This document shows positions 18,509 through 27,600 of a stretch of DNA of 45,918 nt, piece by piece. The DNA is from Zelonia costaricensis (lineage: Eukaryota > Euglenozoa > Kinetoplastea > Trypanosomatida > Trypanosomatidae). Made by a program: the position numbers and the translations under genes. How positions within the stretch are numbered: the first letter of the stretch is position 1; each line of letters begins with the position of its first letter. The notes under the pieces were generated by a model that saw only the letters and a program-made list of their open reading frames with translations, made no database searches and had not been told where the DNA came from. Location of the stretch: assembly GCA_030849075.1 (NCBI GenBank), contig JASAOO010003353.1:1-45918 (forward strand). The letters run 5' to 3'.

Positions 18509-21109
18509 TCACCAGCGGTCTTCGCGGTCGCCGCGGCCGCGCCCGCCACGGCCCCCACGTCCGCCACGTCCCCCACGCCCCCCGCCCCGACCACCTGCCG
18601 CTGCGGCGCCGATACGGCGGAAGTTGCCAATGCGGCCGCGCACCTCCTCGCACAGGGCGCTGAGCCCGGGATGGCAGAAGATGCAGGCAACGATGCGGTC
18701 CTTGCGGTTCGGCAGCGTGCTCTTCCCCTCGGGGAACATTATGTCCAGGCAGTTGGCGCCGCACTCGGGGCACTCCTCCGAGCTCACGTAGACGCGCTGC
18801 GCGGTCGGCGGCAGCTTGATCATCATGTTGCAGCGGTTGCAGCAGATCTTCCACTGCCCCGCCGTGCGCGGCACGAAGGCCATGCAGCCGCCGCACGAGG
18901 TGTCCACGCAGTCGCACACGAGGTTCGTGGCGAGCGAGTGCTCGCACGTGGGGTGGCGGCACTCGTCGCAGGCCATGTGCCGCGACGACGATGTCGTGGC
19001 CCCGCCGGCGCCGTAGCCGCGCCGTTGCCCCTGCGGCCGAATGTCCTCGAAGGGCGGGTTGTTGTAGCAGTTCGGGCAGATGGGCATCGACTTGCCGCCC
19101 TCAATGTGGCAAATCACGAGCTCGAAGTTGTCGATGGGGCACGTGAAGCTGGAGTACTGTTTGATGGTGCCGCCCTGTGGCAGGGCGAACGTGACCTCGC
19201 AGTACGGGCAGTACAGGCGCTGGGGGCGGGTGTCGAGGTGCTTGAGGTAGCGCATGCAGTTGCCGCACCGCGTGATGGGCTTGCCGCTCGAGGAGATGGC
19301 GGAGAAGGAGGCGCCCATGAGAGCGTCGAAAGTGTCGATGTGGTCCTTGAAGAACTTGAACTTGGCGAAGAAGAGATCGAGCGTATAGGCCAACACGTCC
19401 CCCAGCTGCGCGCGGCCCTCAGCGATGTGCGTCACGTACTCTTCCACGCGACTGCGCACGAGCGGTAGCACCAGCTCTGGGTCGATCGTCTTGATGCCGT
19501 GAATGAGCACGATGCCAAGCTTCGACGGCTTCATGACGCGCCCCGCCTGCACGCTGCAGTAGCCGCGCTCGACGATGTTGTTAACGTGGGTTGAGATGGA
19601 GGCGTCGGTGCCGATGCCGTTCTTCTCCATCAGCCCGATCAGGTCCGACTCGGTCAGGTACGACGGCGGCTGTGTCTGCCCGGCCTGCAGCCGCACATCG
19701 GACAGCTGGAAGGTGTCGCCCGTGTGCACGCCAGTGGGCATCTTGTCGTCCTCGACGCGAGCGTGTGGCATGATCTCGGTGAAGCCCGGGTACTCGACAA
19801 CCTTGCCAGACAGGCTGAACAGCTCGCCGCCCAGCTCGATCGTGATCTTCGTCCTGATAAAGCGGCAGTCGTGCGAGACGGACGCAATGAAGTGACGCGT
19901 GATGTACTCGAAGATGCGCCACTCGTCGCCGGACAGCTCGCTCGGGGTTGCGCTGCGCATCGGAGTGATGGGTGGATGGTCGCCGGCATCCTTGCCGGCC
20001 TTGGGCCGTGCATGGCCCTCCTCCATCAGCCCCGACACGTAGGCGCCCCAGATCGGGTGGTTGCGCTGCTGGGCGAGCGTGCCGGCGAGGTTGAAGGAGG
20101 GCGGGTAGGCCGTCGACTCGGTGCGCGGGTACGAGATGTAGCCGCGAATGTACAAGTTCTCGGCAATGCTCATGACGTGGTGGGGCCCGATGCCAAGCGC
20201 CTTGCTCGCGATCTTCATGAGATCCACCGTGTTCAGTCCGGTCGGGCGCGACCGCACGTCGTTGCCCACGCTCACGTTCGCGACGTTGGCCACCTTGCCG
20301 TTCTTGGTGATGCGCTGAAGGAGAAGCCGCGCCATGGTCTCGTCAAAGACGCGGCCGCGGTCCCACTCGAACTGCAGCAGCGCCCCGCTTCGTGTCGCAA
20401 CGGGCACGAGTCGCCAGTAGTTCTCCGGCTTGAAGTTGAGAATCTCGTCGTGGCGCTGCACGCAGAAGCCTAGCGTCGGGGTCTGGCACGGGCCGTAGCT
20501 GATCACGCTGGCGTCGAGGTCGCCGTACTTGCCCTGGAAGTACTTGGTCTGAAAGCGCGTGAAAGCGACGCCGACCTTGAGGTCGAGCTCCTGCCGGCAC
20601 GTCACGGCGTCGCTGATGTTCTTGTTGGGCTTGCCAAGGTTGCGGAACGCGTTGAAGATCTCCTCCTCGGTAATAGCGGAGAAGTGCGCGCGGTAGATGC
20701 TGTTGTGGTTGTAGATCTCACGTCGCACCACCTGCATCACCTCGAAGCAGATGTTCTCGCCCTCGCGGTCGCAGTCGAGCCACAGCACCAGCGTGTCGCA
20801 GCCCTGCGCCTCGTGCTCGAGGTGGTGCGTCACCTTGCCAGATGTGTCCTTCCACGTGATCGGGGCTGTGAAGAGCTGCTCCTCCTCCGTGCGGTCCCAG
20901 TTCTGGTGCTGCGACGTAAAGTCGCACGAGAAGACGTGTCCTGTGGTGCTCGTCACCTTGAAGTACGCCGGGCTGCCCATGAAGCTGCTGCTGTACTCGT
21001 ACACAGGCAGCGCACGCGTGCGGCGGGAGCAGCTGCCATGGCTCAAGATGGTCGCAATGCTCTCCGCCAGCGACGGCTTCTCCGCCACCATCAACACATT
21101 ACGCCCCAT
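18509..21109 (-). CDS. TOP3B: DNA topoisomerase III beta (type IA), with RGG tail
   Basis: An 866-residue type IA topoisomerase that passes single strands through a transient 5'-phosphotyrosine break. The TOPRIM region includes AEKPSLAES (Glu10) and the acidic triad in DCDREGE (D112, D114, E116). The beta-type signature SYGPCQTPTLGF is at about 204-215. The active-site tyrosine is Y327 in GYISYPRTES. The C-terminal part carries several Cys-pair zinc motifs (about 600-810), including CGNC...CPYC, CDEC, CNRC and CPEC, and ends in an RGG-rich tail. This architecture matches metazoan TOP3B, which also acts on RNA with TDRD3; RNA activity here is inference. The start MGRNVLM is the first in-frame ATG; the longer frame begins at a GTG and runs through the (CA)n leader. 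The gene appears complete. Confidence 0.97.
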   Translation of the reverse strand: MGRNVLMVAEKPSLAESIATILSHGSCSRRTRALPVYEYSSSFMGSPAYFKVTSTTGHVFSCDFTSQHQNWDRTEEEQLFTAPITWKDTSGKVTHHLEHEAQGCDTLVLWLDCDREGENICFEVMQVVRREIYNHNSIYRAHFSAITEEEIFNAFRNLGKPNKNISDAVTCRQELDLKVGVAFTRFQTKYFQGKYGDLDASVISYGPCQTPTLGFCVQRHDEILNFKPENYWRLVPVATRSGALLQFEWDRGRVFDETMARLLLQRITKNGKVANVANVSVGNDVRSRPTGLNTVDLMKIASKALGIGPHHVMSIAENLYIRGYISYPRTESTAYPPSFNLAGTLAQQRNHPIWGAYVSGLMEEGHARPKAGKDAGDHPPITPMRSATPSELSGDEWRIFEYITRHFIASVSHDCRFIRTKITIELGGELFSLSGKVVEYPGFTEIMPHARVEDDKMPTGVHTGDTFQLSDVRLQAGQTQPPSYLTESDLIGLMEKNGIGTDASISTHVNNIVERGYCSVQAGRVMKPSKLGIVLIHGIKTIDPELVLPLVRSRVEEYVTHIAEGRAQLGDVLAYTLDLFFAKFKFFKDHIDTFDALMGASFSAISSSGKPITRCGNCMRYLKHLDTRPQRLYCPYCEVTFALPQGGTIKQYSSFTCPIDNFELVICHIEGGKSMPICPNCYNNPPFEDIRPQGQRRGYGAGGATTSSSRHMACDECRHPTCEHSLATNLVCDCVDTSCGGCMAFVPRTAGQWKICCNRCNMMIKLPPTAQRVYVSSEECPECGANCLDIMFPEGKSTLPNRKDRIVACIFCHPGLSALCEEVRGRIGNFRRIGAAAAGGRGGGRGGRGGRGGRGGRGRGDREDRW

Positions 21110-21151
21110 ATCGATTTCCGTGTGTGTCAGTGTCGATGTGTGGATGCGTAT

Positions 21152-21156
<5 letters not shown>

Positions 21157-21183
<27 letters not shown>
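21157..21183. repeat. (TG)n microsatellite in the TOP3B 5' UTR
   Basis: Thirteen TG units on the plus strand, reading as CA in the predicted TOP3B leader between the splice acceptor and the ATG. Confidence 0.92.
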
Positions 21184-21220
21184 CGCACACAATACGTGCA
21201 GGCGAGACTGATTTGGGCTC

Positions 21221-21281
21221 CTGCGTCGTGCGAGAGCAGCGGGGGAGGGAGGGGGGGGGGCGAGGTGGAGAGAAGGAAAGC
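21221..21281 (-). promoter_or_regulatory. Predicted trans-splice acceptor of TOP3B
   Basis: A long sense pyrimidine tract (about 21239-21281) is followed by the first AG at 21222-21221, giving a 111-nt leader that contains the CA array. Confidence 0.6.
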
Positions 21282-21542
21282 AGACACTTGCGGTGATGGA
21301 GCGTGACGCAGCGTACCCTGCGAGCGTGGGCAGAGCCGCATGATGATGCAGCTTTCCTCGCTCTCGATTTCGTCGGCCCGCACACGCGGGCGGCAAAGGC
21401 CCAGCACAGGTTCCTCCTGCAACGACCTCCACAGGCGTCGCTTCAGGGGGAGAAGGTCCCCCTCCCCCCTCTCTACGAGGCGCTGAGCCAGCCCCACACC
21501 ACTGCGCTCCACCCTATCACACTTCTTCAGTTGAAAGCGCAT

Positions 21543-21558
21543 ACACACACACACACAT
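21543..21558. repeat. (CA)n short array
   Basis: CA on the plus strand, UG in the PCH2 3' region transcript. Confidence 0.85.
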
Positions 21559-21751
21559 ACAAGCATGCGCACACGATGCGCCTCGGTGAGGAGCAACAGT
21601 TACATCGACACGTCTTTGCTGTTGTTTGTTTGTTTTCTTTCTGAGCAGCAGAGCAGCGCTTGGGTCAACAGGCACAGAGAGCGCCGATGCGGACACGTGC
21701 AGCGTGAGGAGACTGGCGAGACAGAACTGGAAGAGGCACAAGAGACCACCG

Positions 21752-21769
21752 CACACACACACACACACA
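21752..21769. repeat. (CA)n short array next to the PCH2 stop
   Basis: CA on the plus strand, UG in the transcript, beginning about 48 nt past the PCH2 stop codon. Confidence 0.85.
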
Positions 21770-21816
21770 AAGTACGTACACGGGTTTTCTGGGAGCGGGG
21801 CTTCTGGCAGGAGTGG

Positions 21817-23619
21817 CTAAGCGTCCACGCCGAGGTCTACGGCGGACGCGGCAGTCGCGGCAGCCTCGCGCGCGACCGCGTACAGCGCCTCGAGGTACTC
21901 GTTGAGCGATGGCGGCGCCCCCTCGCCCCCGGTGCCGTCCTCACTGGCAAGGTCGCTCAGCCACAGCGTCGAGTCGCCGCCGCCGATGCCGCCGCCCCCG
22001 CCACCGTACGACGCCGACGGCGACGGTGCAGCGGCCCCGCAGGTGCAGGCGCCATAGGCCAGGAACGGCAGCTTCTTCATCGTGCGCCCGTTCAGGCCCT
22101 CGCAGACCGTCGCGATGTGCTGCAGTAGGGACGGCAGGGAGAAGGCCGCGGTGGAGGAGGCGGGAGCGGAGTGTGCGGTGGGCGCCGTGGCACACGACGC
22201 CGCGGCCGATGCGGCAGTGCGATCGGCAGCATGAGCGCTTGACGGAAGTTGAGTCGCCCTGTGGCCCGTGGTGGAAGCCGTTGTCAGCTCCTCGTTGCCC
22301 AGCTGAGCGGCGGCATCCACGCCACCACCGCCTTTGCGGCTGCCGATGCTGCTGCTGGTGATTGCCGTGTCCGGCCGGAGAGCTTGGCGGCCGCCGCCAC
22401 CGCCGCCGCCGCCCAGCTGTTCCTCCATCTCTTCATTGCCGCCCACGCCTTGCAGATCTGGACCACCGTGCACGCTGCGGTCCGCTGCCAGGACGAGCAA
22501 CCGCCGCTCCAGCAGCTCCTGCACACTCGCCTGCAACATCGCAAACCGTGCTTGCACCCCGGGTGGCCCGACGTAGACGCGCTTGTCAGCCCGGTCTAGC
22601 AACGCCGCGTCGATGGCGCGCGTCAAGTTGCTGGTGGCGAGCACGAGAATGTTGGGGCGGCTCTGCAGCCGATCGATCTGGGTCAGGAGCGCATTCACGA
22701 CGCGAATCGAGTCAGAGGGCTCGTTGCCCCGCATCGCCGACGTCCGAGCCGCCGCCAGACTCTCCACCTCGTCCATCACGCAGCACACGAGGCAGTCCGC
22801 ATCGTCGGCGACGCGGTGCACCTGCTCGAACAGCTGCAGCACCCGCTTGCCGCTTTCGCTGAACCAGCGGCTGAAGAGACTGTGCGCGTTGATCTCCAGC
22901 AGACACGCCCGGGGGTAGGTCGAGGCGGCGCAGCGGATGGCCAGCTTCTGCCCCAGTGCACGGCACAGCGACGTCTTACCCGTGCCCGGTGGGCCGTGAA
23001 AGAGGAGGAGGCGGTTCCACGTGATGAAGTTGGCGTTCACCCCGGCCCTCGCGAAGCGCATCGCCGTGTCGACGTAGCGCACGATGTCCCGCTTGAAGGC
23101 GATCGAGGCGGTCTCGCTCTCGCCGTAGTGCAGCGACTCCCACTGCCCCTCCAGCGAGAGGTGCGGGAGTGCCGTTACGGTGAACGCGGCCGCGTCATCG
23201 CCGTCCTCGTCCACGCCACGCAGGGCGGCGGTGGCAGCGCACCACGCCGGCAGTGTCGCCGCGCCGGCACGCGCACTTGACGTGGCGGTGGTCGTGGTGT
23301 TCAGTGGCGGTGACGACGGCTCGCCGTGCAGACGGTAAAGTCGGATGCTGAAGCGCACGCGCTCCAGGTTCGTCCACGGGCAGTCGAGTGGGAAGGAGAC
23401 GTCGCAGACCCGCAGAGAGACGAGCTGGTCCGTCAACAGGGCAGGGGCGTCGCGGAGGGAGATGCAGGCGCCGGGCAGGAGCGGCGGACGGTGCCCGGCG
23501 GTGAGTCGCCGGCTGGCCTGCACGCGCACGTAGGAGCGGGTGAGCCATGTCAGCTCCGGCCAGTCAGCCGCGTCCGCCGTCGTGCGCACCTCGACCACCA
23601 CCACATGCGAGCCCTCCAT
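21817..23619 (-). CDS. PCH2: PCH2/TRIP13-type AAA+ ATPase
   Basis: A 600-residue AAA+ ATPase that in other eukaryotes remodels HORMA-domain proteins (Hop1, Mad2) in meiotic and checkpoint control. Walker A is GPPGTGKTS with K215. The family signature INAHSLFSRWFSESGK follows, then Walker B with D283/E284 in MDEVESLAAAR, the sensor stretch NILVLATSNLT, and DRADKRVYVGPP. The C-terminal small domain is interrupted by a Gly/Ala/Ser-rich insert of roughly 120 residues and then resumes with CEGLNGRTMKKLPFLA, the equivalent of the TRIP13 sensor-2 region. The N-terminal ~150 residues are weakly conserved. The start is the first ATG (MEGSHVV); a longer frame starts only at a GTG. The predicted leader has no upstream ATG. 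The gene looks intact. HORMA clients are not in this window. Confidence 0.95.
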   Translation of the reverse strand: MEGSHVVVVEVRTTADAADWPELTWLTRSYVRVQASRRLTAGHRPPLLPGACISLRDAPALLTDQLVSLRVCDVSFPLDCPWTNLERVRFSIRLYRLHGEPSSPPLNTTTTATSSARAGAATLPAWCAATAALRGVDEDGDDAAAFTVTALPHLSLEGQWESLHYGESETASIAFKRDIVRYVDTAMRFARAGVNANFITWNRLLLFHGPPGTGKTSLCRALGQKLAIRCAASTYPRACLLEINAHSLFSRWFSESGKRVLQLFEQVHRVADDADCLVCCVMDEVESLAAARTSAMRGNEPSDSIRVVNALLTQIDRLQSRPNILVLATSNLTRAIDAALLDRADKRVYVGPPGVQARFAMLQASVQELLERRLLVLAADRSVHGGPDLQGVGGNEEMEEQLGGGGGGGGRQALRPDTAITSSSIGSRKGGGGVDAAAQLGNEELTTASTTGHRATQLPSSAHAADRTAASAAASCATAPTAHSAPASSTAAFSLPSLLQHIATVCEGLNGRTMKKLPFLAYGACTCGAAAPSPSASYGGGGGGIGGGDSTLWLSDLASEDGTGGEGAPPSLNEYLEALYAVAREAAATAASAVDLGVDA

Positions 23620-24614
23620 TCTCTGAGAGCGGTACAGCTCCCCGTTTCTGGCCTCCGACACTTCTCGCTCAATGTCGGTGTTTGTTCTATGAATCGTATC
23701 CGTATGTGCCGGGTATGGCGGTGGCAGTCGATACTGTCAACAGCAGCAGCTGAAGACGCAAGCCGGTGTTCTGCGTGCGTCTGCGCATGCACGGCAAAGG
23801 GTTGACGAGAGAAAGAGAGAGTTGCTCCCTTGTGGTGGGCGGCAGAGTGCCTCGAGCAGCGCGTCACATCGACGCGCAGGTTTTTGGGTCTTCAACGCTC
23901 CTCGTGCAGCTTAGAGAACAAAAGCGAAGTGTCCAAGTCCCGGCGGACCCGTAGAAACAGCAACGCAGAGAGAAGTCAGGTACAAGAGGCGTAGGCGTTT
24001 AGGGGTGGGCAGCTGAACAGCAAGCATGCCGTGAGCGCACACAGAGACCGCTCTCCCTGCCCGGCCCCCCCCCGCCACCAGCACGGTAGCAACTGTGCAA
24101 GCAAAGGGGGGAGAGCAATCAAGAGCACTGAGGGCGGCGCATGCCTGTCCTGTTCCTCTTCTCCGCTGTTCGAGGTCTGTGTGATCGCTGGTGGACTGGC
24201 AGCGCCTCGATGTGCGCCTTCTTGAGAGCTCCTCTGCAAAAAGGTAGTAGCGCGTCCGTGTGTTCGGGGAGGTGTGGGAGCCATCCGGGCCATCCCGGCC
24301 ATCTGCTGGAGTCCCGCTCCCAACCTTCTTCACCTCTTCCACTTCTGTTTTCTTTTCGTGCGTACGTAAATGTGGTGCTGCGGCTGTTGCGCATTAGCCC
24401 TCCCTCAACGCGAGGCGCGTCTGGTGTCCGCTGCCACCTCTGTGATAACCAAGCCCTCCCCACCGCCCTCCCTCATCTCCGCTCCGCACTGAAAACACAC
24501 CCTGCACCACAGGACACCCACGTCAACGACCACGTACGCTGACGTGCACCTGCGCACGTCTGTGAAGGGGGAGTGAGGGGGCCAAAAGGGGGACGCAGTA
24601 GAAATCGGCTGCGG
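23620..24614. other. Spacer between the 2,614-residue gene and PCH2
   Basis: No gene and no strong dinucleotide array were found in 1 kb. It contains the PCH2 acceptor region, a C-run at about 24063-24075, and a threefold CCATC-CGG-like 9-nt tandem near 24280-24303. The rest has no feature I recognise. Confidence 0.6.
23781..23824 (-). promoter_or_regulatory. Predicted trans-splice acceptor of PCH2
   Basis: A sense tract rich in CT repeats (about 23803-23824) is followed by the first AG at 23782-23781, giving a 161-nt leader with no upstream ATG. Confidence 0.5.
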
Positions 24615-27600
24615 CTACCGCGAGGCGCTGTGACTGCCGTCGCCCACCTCCACAAGAGGCGCAAGCTCCGCCTGCATCCACTCCACCGCCGCGGCCCTCT
24701 CCGTGGCAGCCGACGCGTCACGCCACGAGTCCGCAAACACCAGCGAGCCGTGGCCGCCAGACCGGACCGCCCAGTTGAAGCTGCGCTGCCACTGCGCAGC
24801 CCACTCACGGCGGCACGCATCCGTGGAAGACGACGCTGATGCTCGCACGGAGTGATGCGCATCCAGCGCAGCCACCCACGCCTCGACGCAGCGGCGCACG
24901 CGGATCCACGCGGTGGCATCTGCGAGGAAGAGAAGTGGGATGGCCTCCAGGAAGACGCACCGCTCCGGGCCGGACACGGCAAGCGCTCCCTCCCCCGTGC
25001 GCGCCGCCGCCGCCGCTTCCAGCGCGTGCGTCGTGGTGCGGTCCACAAATTGGAGAAACGGGTCCTCCAGCAGCGACTGATGCGCCGGCCGGTGCCGACG
25101 CTGCCCCGCCGGCGCCGCGCACGCCTGCAGCAGCACCGTCCAGCCCGCCACGTCCAGCCCATCGACCCGCGGCGCACCAGTCGCTGCATTCACGCCAAAA
25201 ACCAGCGACGCGAGCACCCGTGCAAAGAGCTGCGTCCCGGCACAGCCCGTCACCGCCCCGCTGTACAGTGCGGCCACCCATATCGCCGCGTCGCCCAGCG
25301 CGGGGTCGCACTCATCCTGCAGGAGTCGCTTCGCGAAGGCGCTCCACACCTGTCGCAGAACAGAAGGCGGCGCACGAGTCGCGTGCAGCGCCGCGGAGGA
25401 GCGGAAGACGGGCACGGTTGGCCTGTGGCCGGCATCGCCGGTGGGCGGGCGCAGCTCACCCACACGCACGGACGCCGGCCCCGCCGCCATCGACGCGGGC
25501 ACCGCCAGCGAGGCGGCGCCACCCATGCGGCGTGCCCGCTCGGTGCCCTGCACGCGCGCCTCCCGGCCCCCACCGACCGCACTGGACCCCGCAGAGGCCA
25601 CGCAGCTCAGCAGCGTCGCGCCGTCGCCGTCGCGGCGCAGCACGTCCGCCTCCCCGCGGTGCTGCGACTCCGCCGCTACCACGGCGATCGCCTTGAAGGC
25701 GGTGTCTACGCCACTCCAGGGAAGCTGCATGTGATAGTCGCGCAGCTGCCACGCCGTCGGCGGCAGGGCGGTGGACACCTCCGGCGCGGTCGCAAAGAGC
25801 GACCACAGCAGCTGCGCATCCAGCCACGACCCGAGCCGCTCGTGCGTGGCGCGCTGCAACAGCGTCGCCAGAGGTACGCGCTGCCACAGCGCGTGTTGCG
25901 GCACGGTCCGCCGCTCCGTGGGGAAGAGTGATGTGGAAGCCGCGGAGCCGGTGCGCGGTGCTGCCGCTGTCGCCGCCTCTGCACCGCCGTCCCGCGCCAA
26001 CACGCCATCAACGGCGCTTTTCGTACTGGCGAGCAGCGCCACGGTGAACAGGCGCGGTGCCTCCCGCTTCGCCTGCTCCACGACAAGGCCGTCCACGTGA
26101 GGCATGACGCGCTGAACAAAACGCCGGAAGCGATCGTGCAGCTGCAGCGCCGCCACCGTGACATCGACAGCGGCCAGCGACGGCGGCGGCGAGCCGACCG
26201 GTGCTGCCGTCCGTTGGGGATCGTCGCCGTCGTGCACCGCGGCCGCCGGTGTAGCCTGCGCTGATGCGGCACCGAAACCCCGCTCCGAAGCTGCGTCGCC
26301 AGCTTCTTGTACCTCTGCCCCCGTGGCGACTCGGCGGCTGCCGCTTTCGGCTCGCGCCTGCGGCAATGGCAAGCGCTTTGACACAAGAGCCACGAGCTGG
26401 AGCGCATCGACGACGTTCCCCATGTCCGCGTGCGCCAGCAGAGCCTCCGCGGCCTTCAGCAGCGACGCGTACAAGGCCCAGACATCGTCCAGCGCGTCGT
26501 GTCGTTCGACAGAGGAGACCAGCAACAGTCGCCGGTGCAGCTCCGCGGCGAGTACGCGGACGTGGACGTAGTGACGGCCGTGCTCCTCACGAGGCGTCGT
26601 GAGGGACAGCACTGTGGCGGCATCCCTCGACTCGCCTCCAGCCGCTGCGGAGCTCGGCGAAGCCAACGCCGAAGAAGCGGCGCCGTCGCACGCCTCAGCT
26701 TGGTCATGAGGCGGTGCTGGAGTGGCGGCCACCACAAGGCCAGACGCGTGCACCGCACCCGCCAGCGCCGTCCGCTCCGCTTCGGCGTCCGCCAGCACCG
26801 CTGCCGCCGCAGTAGCAGCACCAGCACCGGCCGTAGTCGACCCCGCGTACTGCGCCATGACCGCCTCTGCGCAGGATGCGTGCAGCTGCGTCACAAACTC
26901 GTACAAGGCCGCCGCGCTGGATGCTTGCGAGCTTGCCGCACGCAGCGCGTTGGGGCCGCCCCGTGCCCACGGCTGGCCGAGCAGGCGGTAGAACGTGTGT
27001 GCGAAGGCGCTCGCGCTGTGGCAGGCATGTGGGTTGGCGGCGACGGCGTCGTGCAGCGCGCGCAGCCATGCAGCCGGGGCGTCGCGCAAGGTGCCGCTCA
27101 GCTGCCGCACGGGCGCCGTGTCGGTGGGACGGGACGTCGTCTGCGCGTGCGCCGCGGCCGGCCCCGTCGGTGCGTTCGTGGTACTCCGTGAGAGCTCCGC
27201 GCTGGACGTCGCGGCTGCTACCGCGGTGCCCTTGTCGCGGTCCTCGCGGGTGTGGCGAAGAAGAAGCCCAGCGACGGTGGAGAGAGAGCACAGCCGCAGC
27301 AACGCAGCCTCGATCACCGTCATCGCCGGCAGCGTTGGCAGGTGCACCGTGAGACTGCCCAGCAATGCCGCCTCCACGCGGTCCGCGAGCTCGGCACATG
27401 TGCGCCGCTCCTCGGCATGCTCTGTCTGCGCACCACTGCCGCTCCCGCCCGTGCCCGTCGCCGACGCCGCCGCGGAGCTGGCAGCCCCTCCCGCCGCGGC
27501 TGCAGCAGCAGCGGGAGGCTCTGCGTGTAGCGCAACGCGGCGGAGCGACTCCATGATAGGGCTGCCATCGCTCGTACTCGCAGTGCGGCGACCGGCACCC

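Larger units (their letters stand above)
21110..21816. other. PCH2 to TOP3B spacer
   Basis: No gene was found. In sense order it has UG arrays (21752-21769 and 21543-21558), a mixed segment, a strong pyrimidine tract and AG (21281-21221), then a CA array within the predicted TOP3B leader. Confidence 0.7.

Noticed and set aside
18275..19468. Plus-strand open frame of 397 codons
   Set aside because: It is antisense to the TOP3B C-terminus; open antisense frames are common in high-GC coding DNA.
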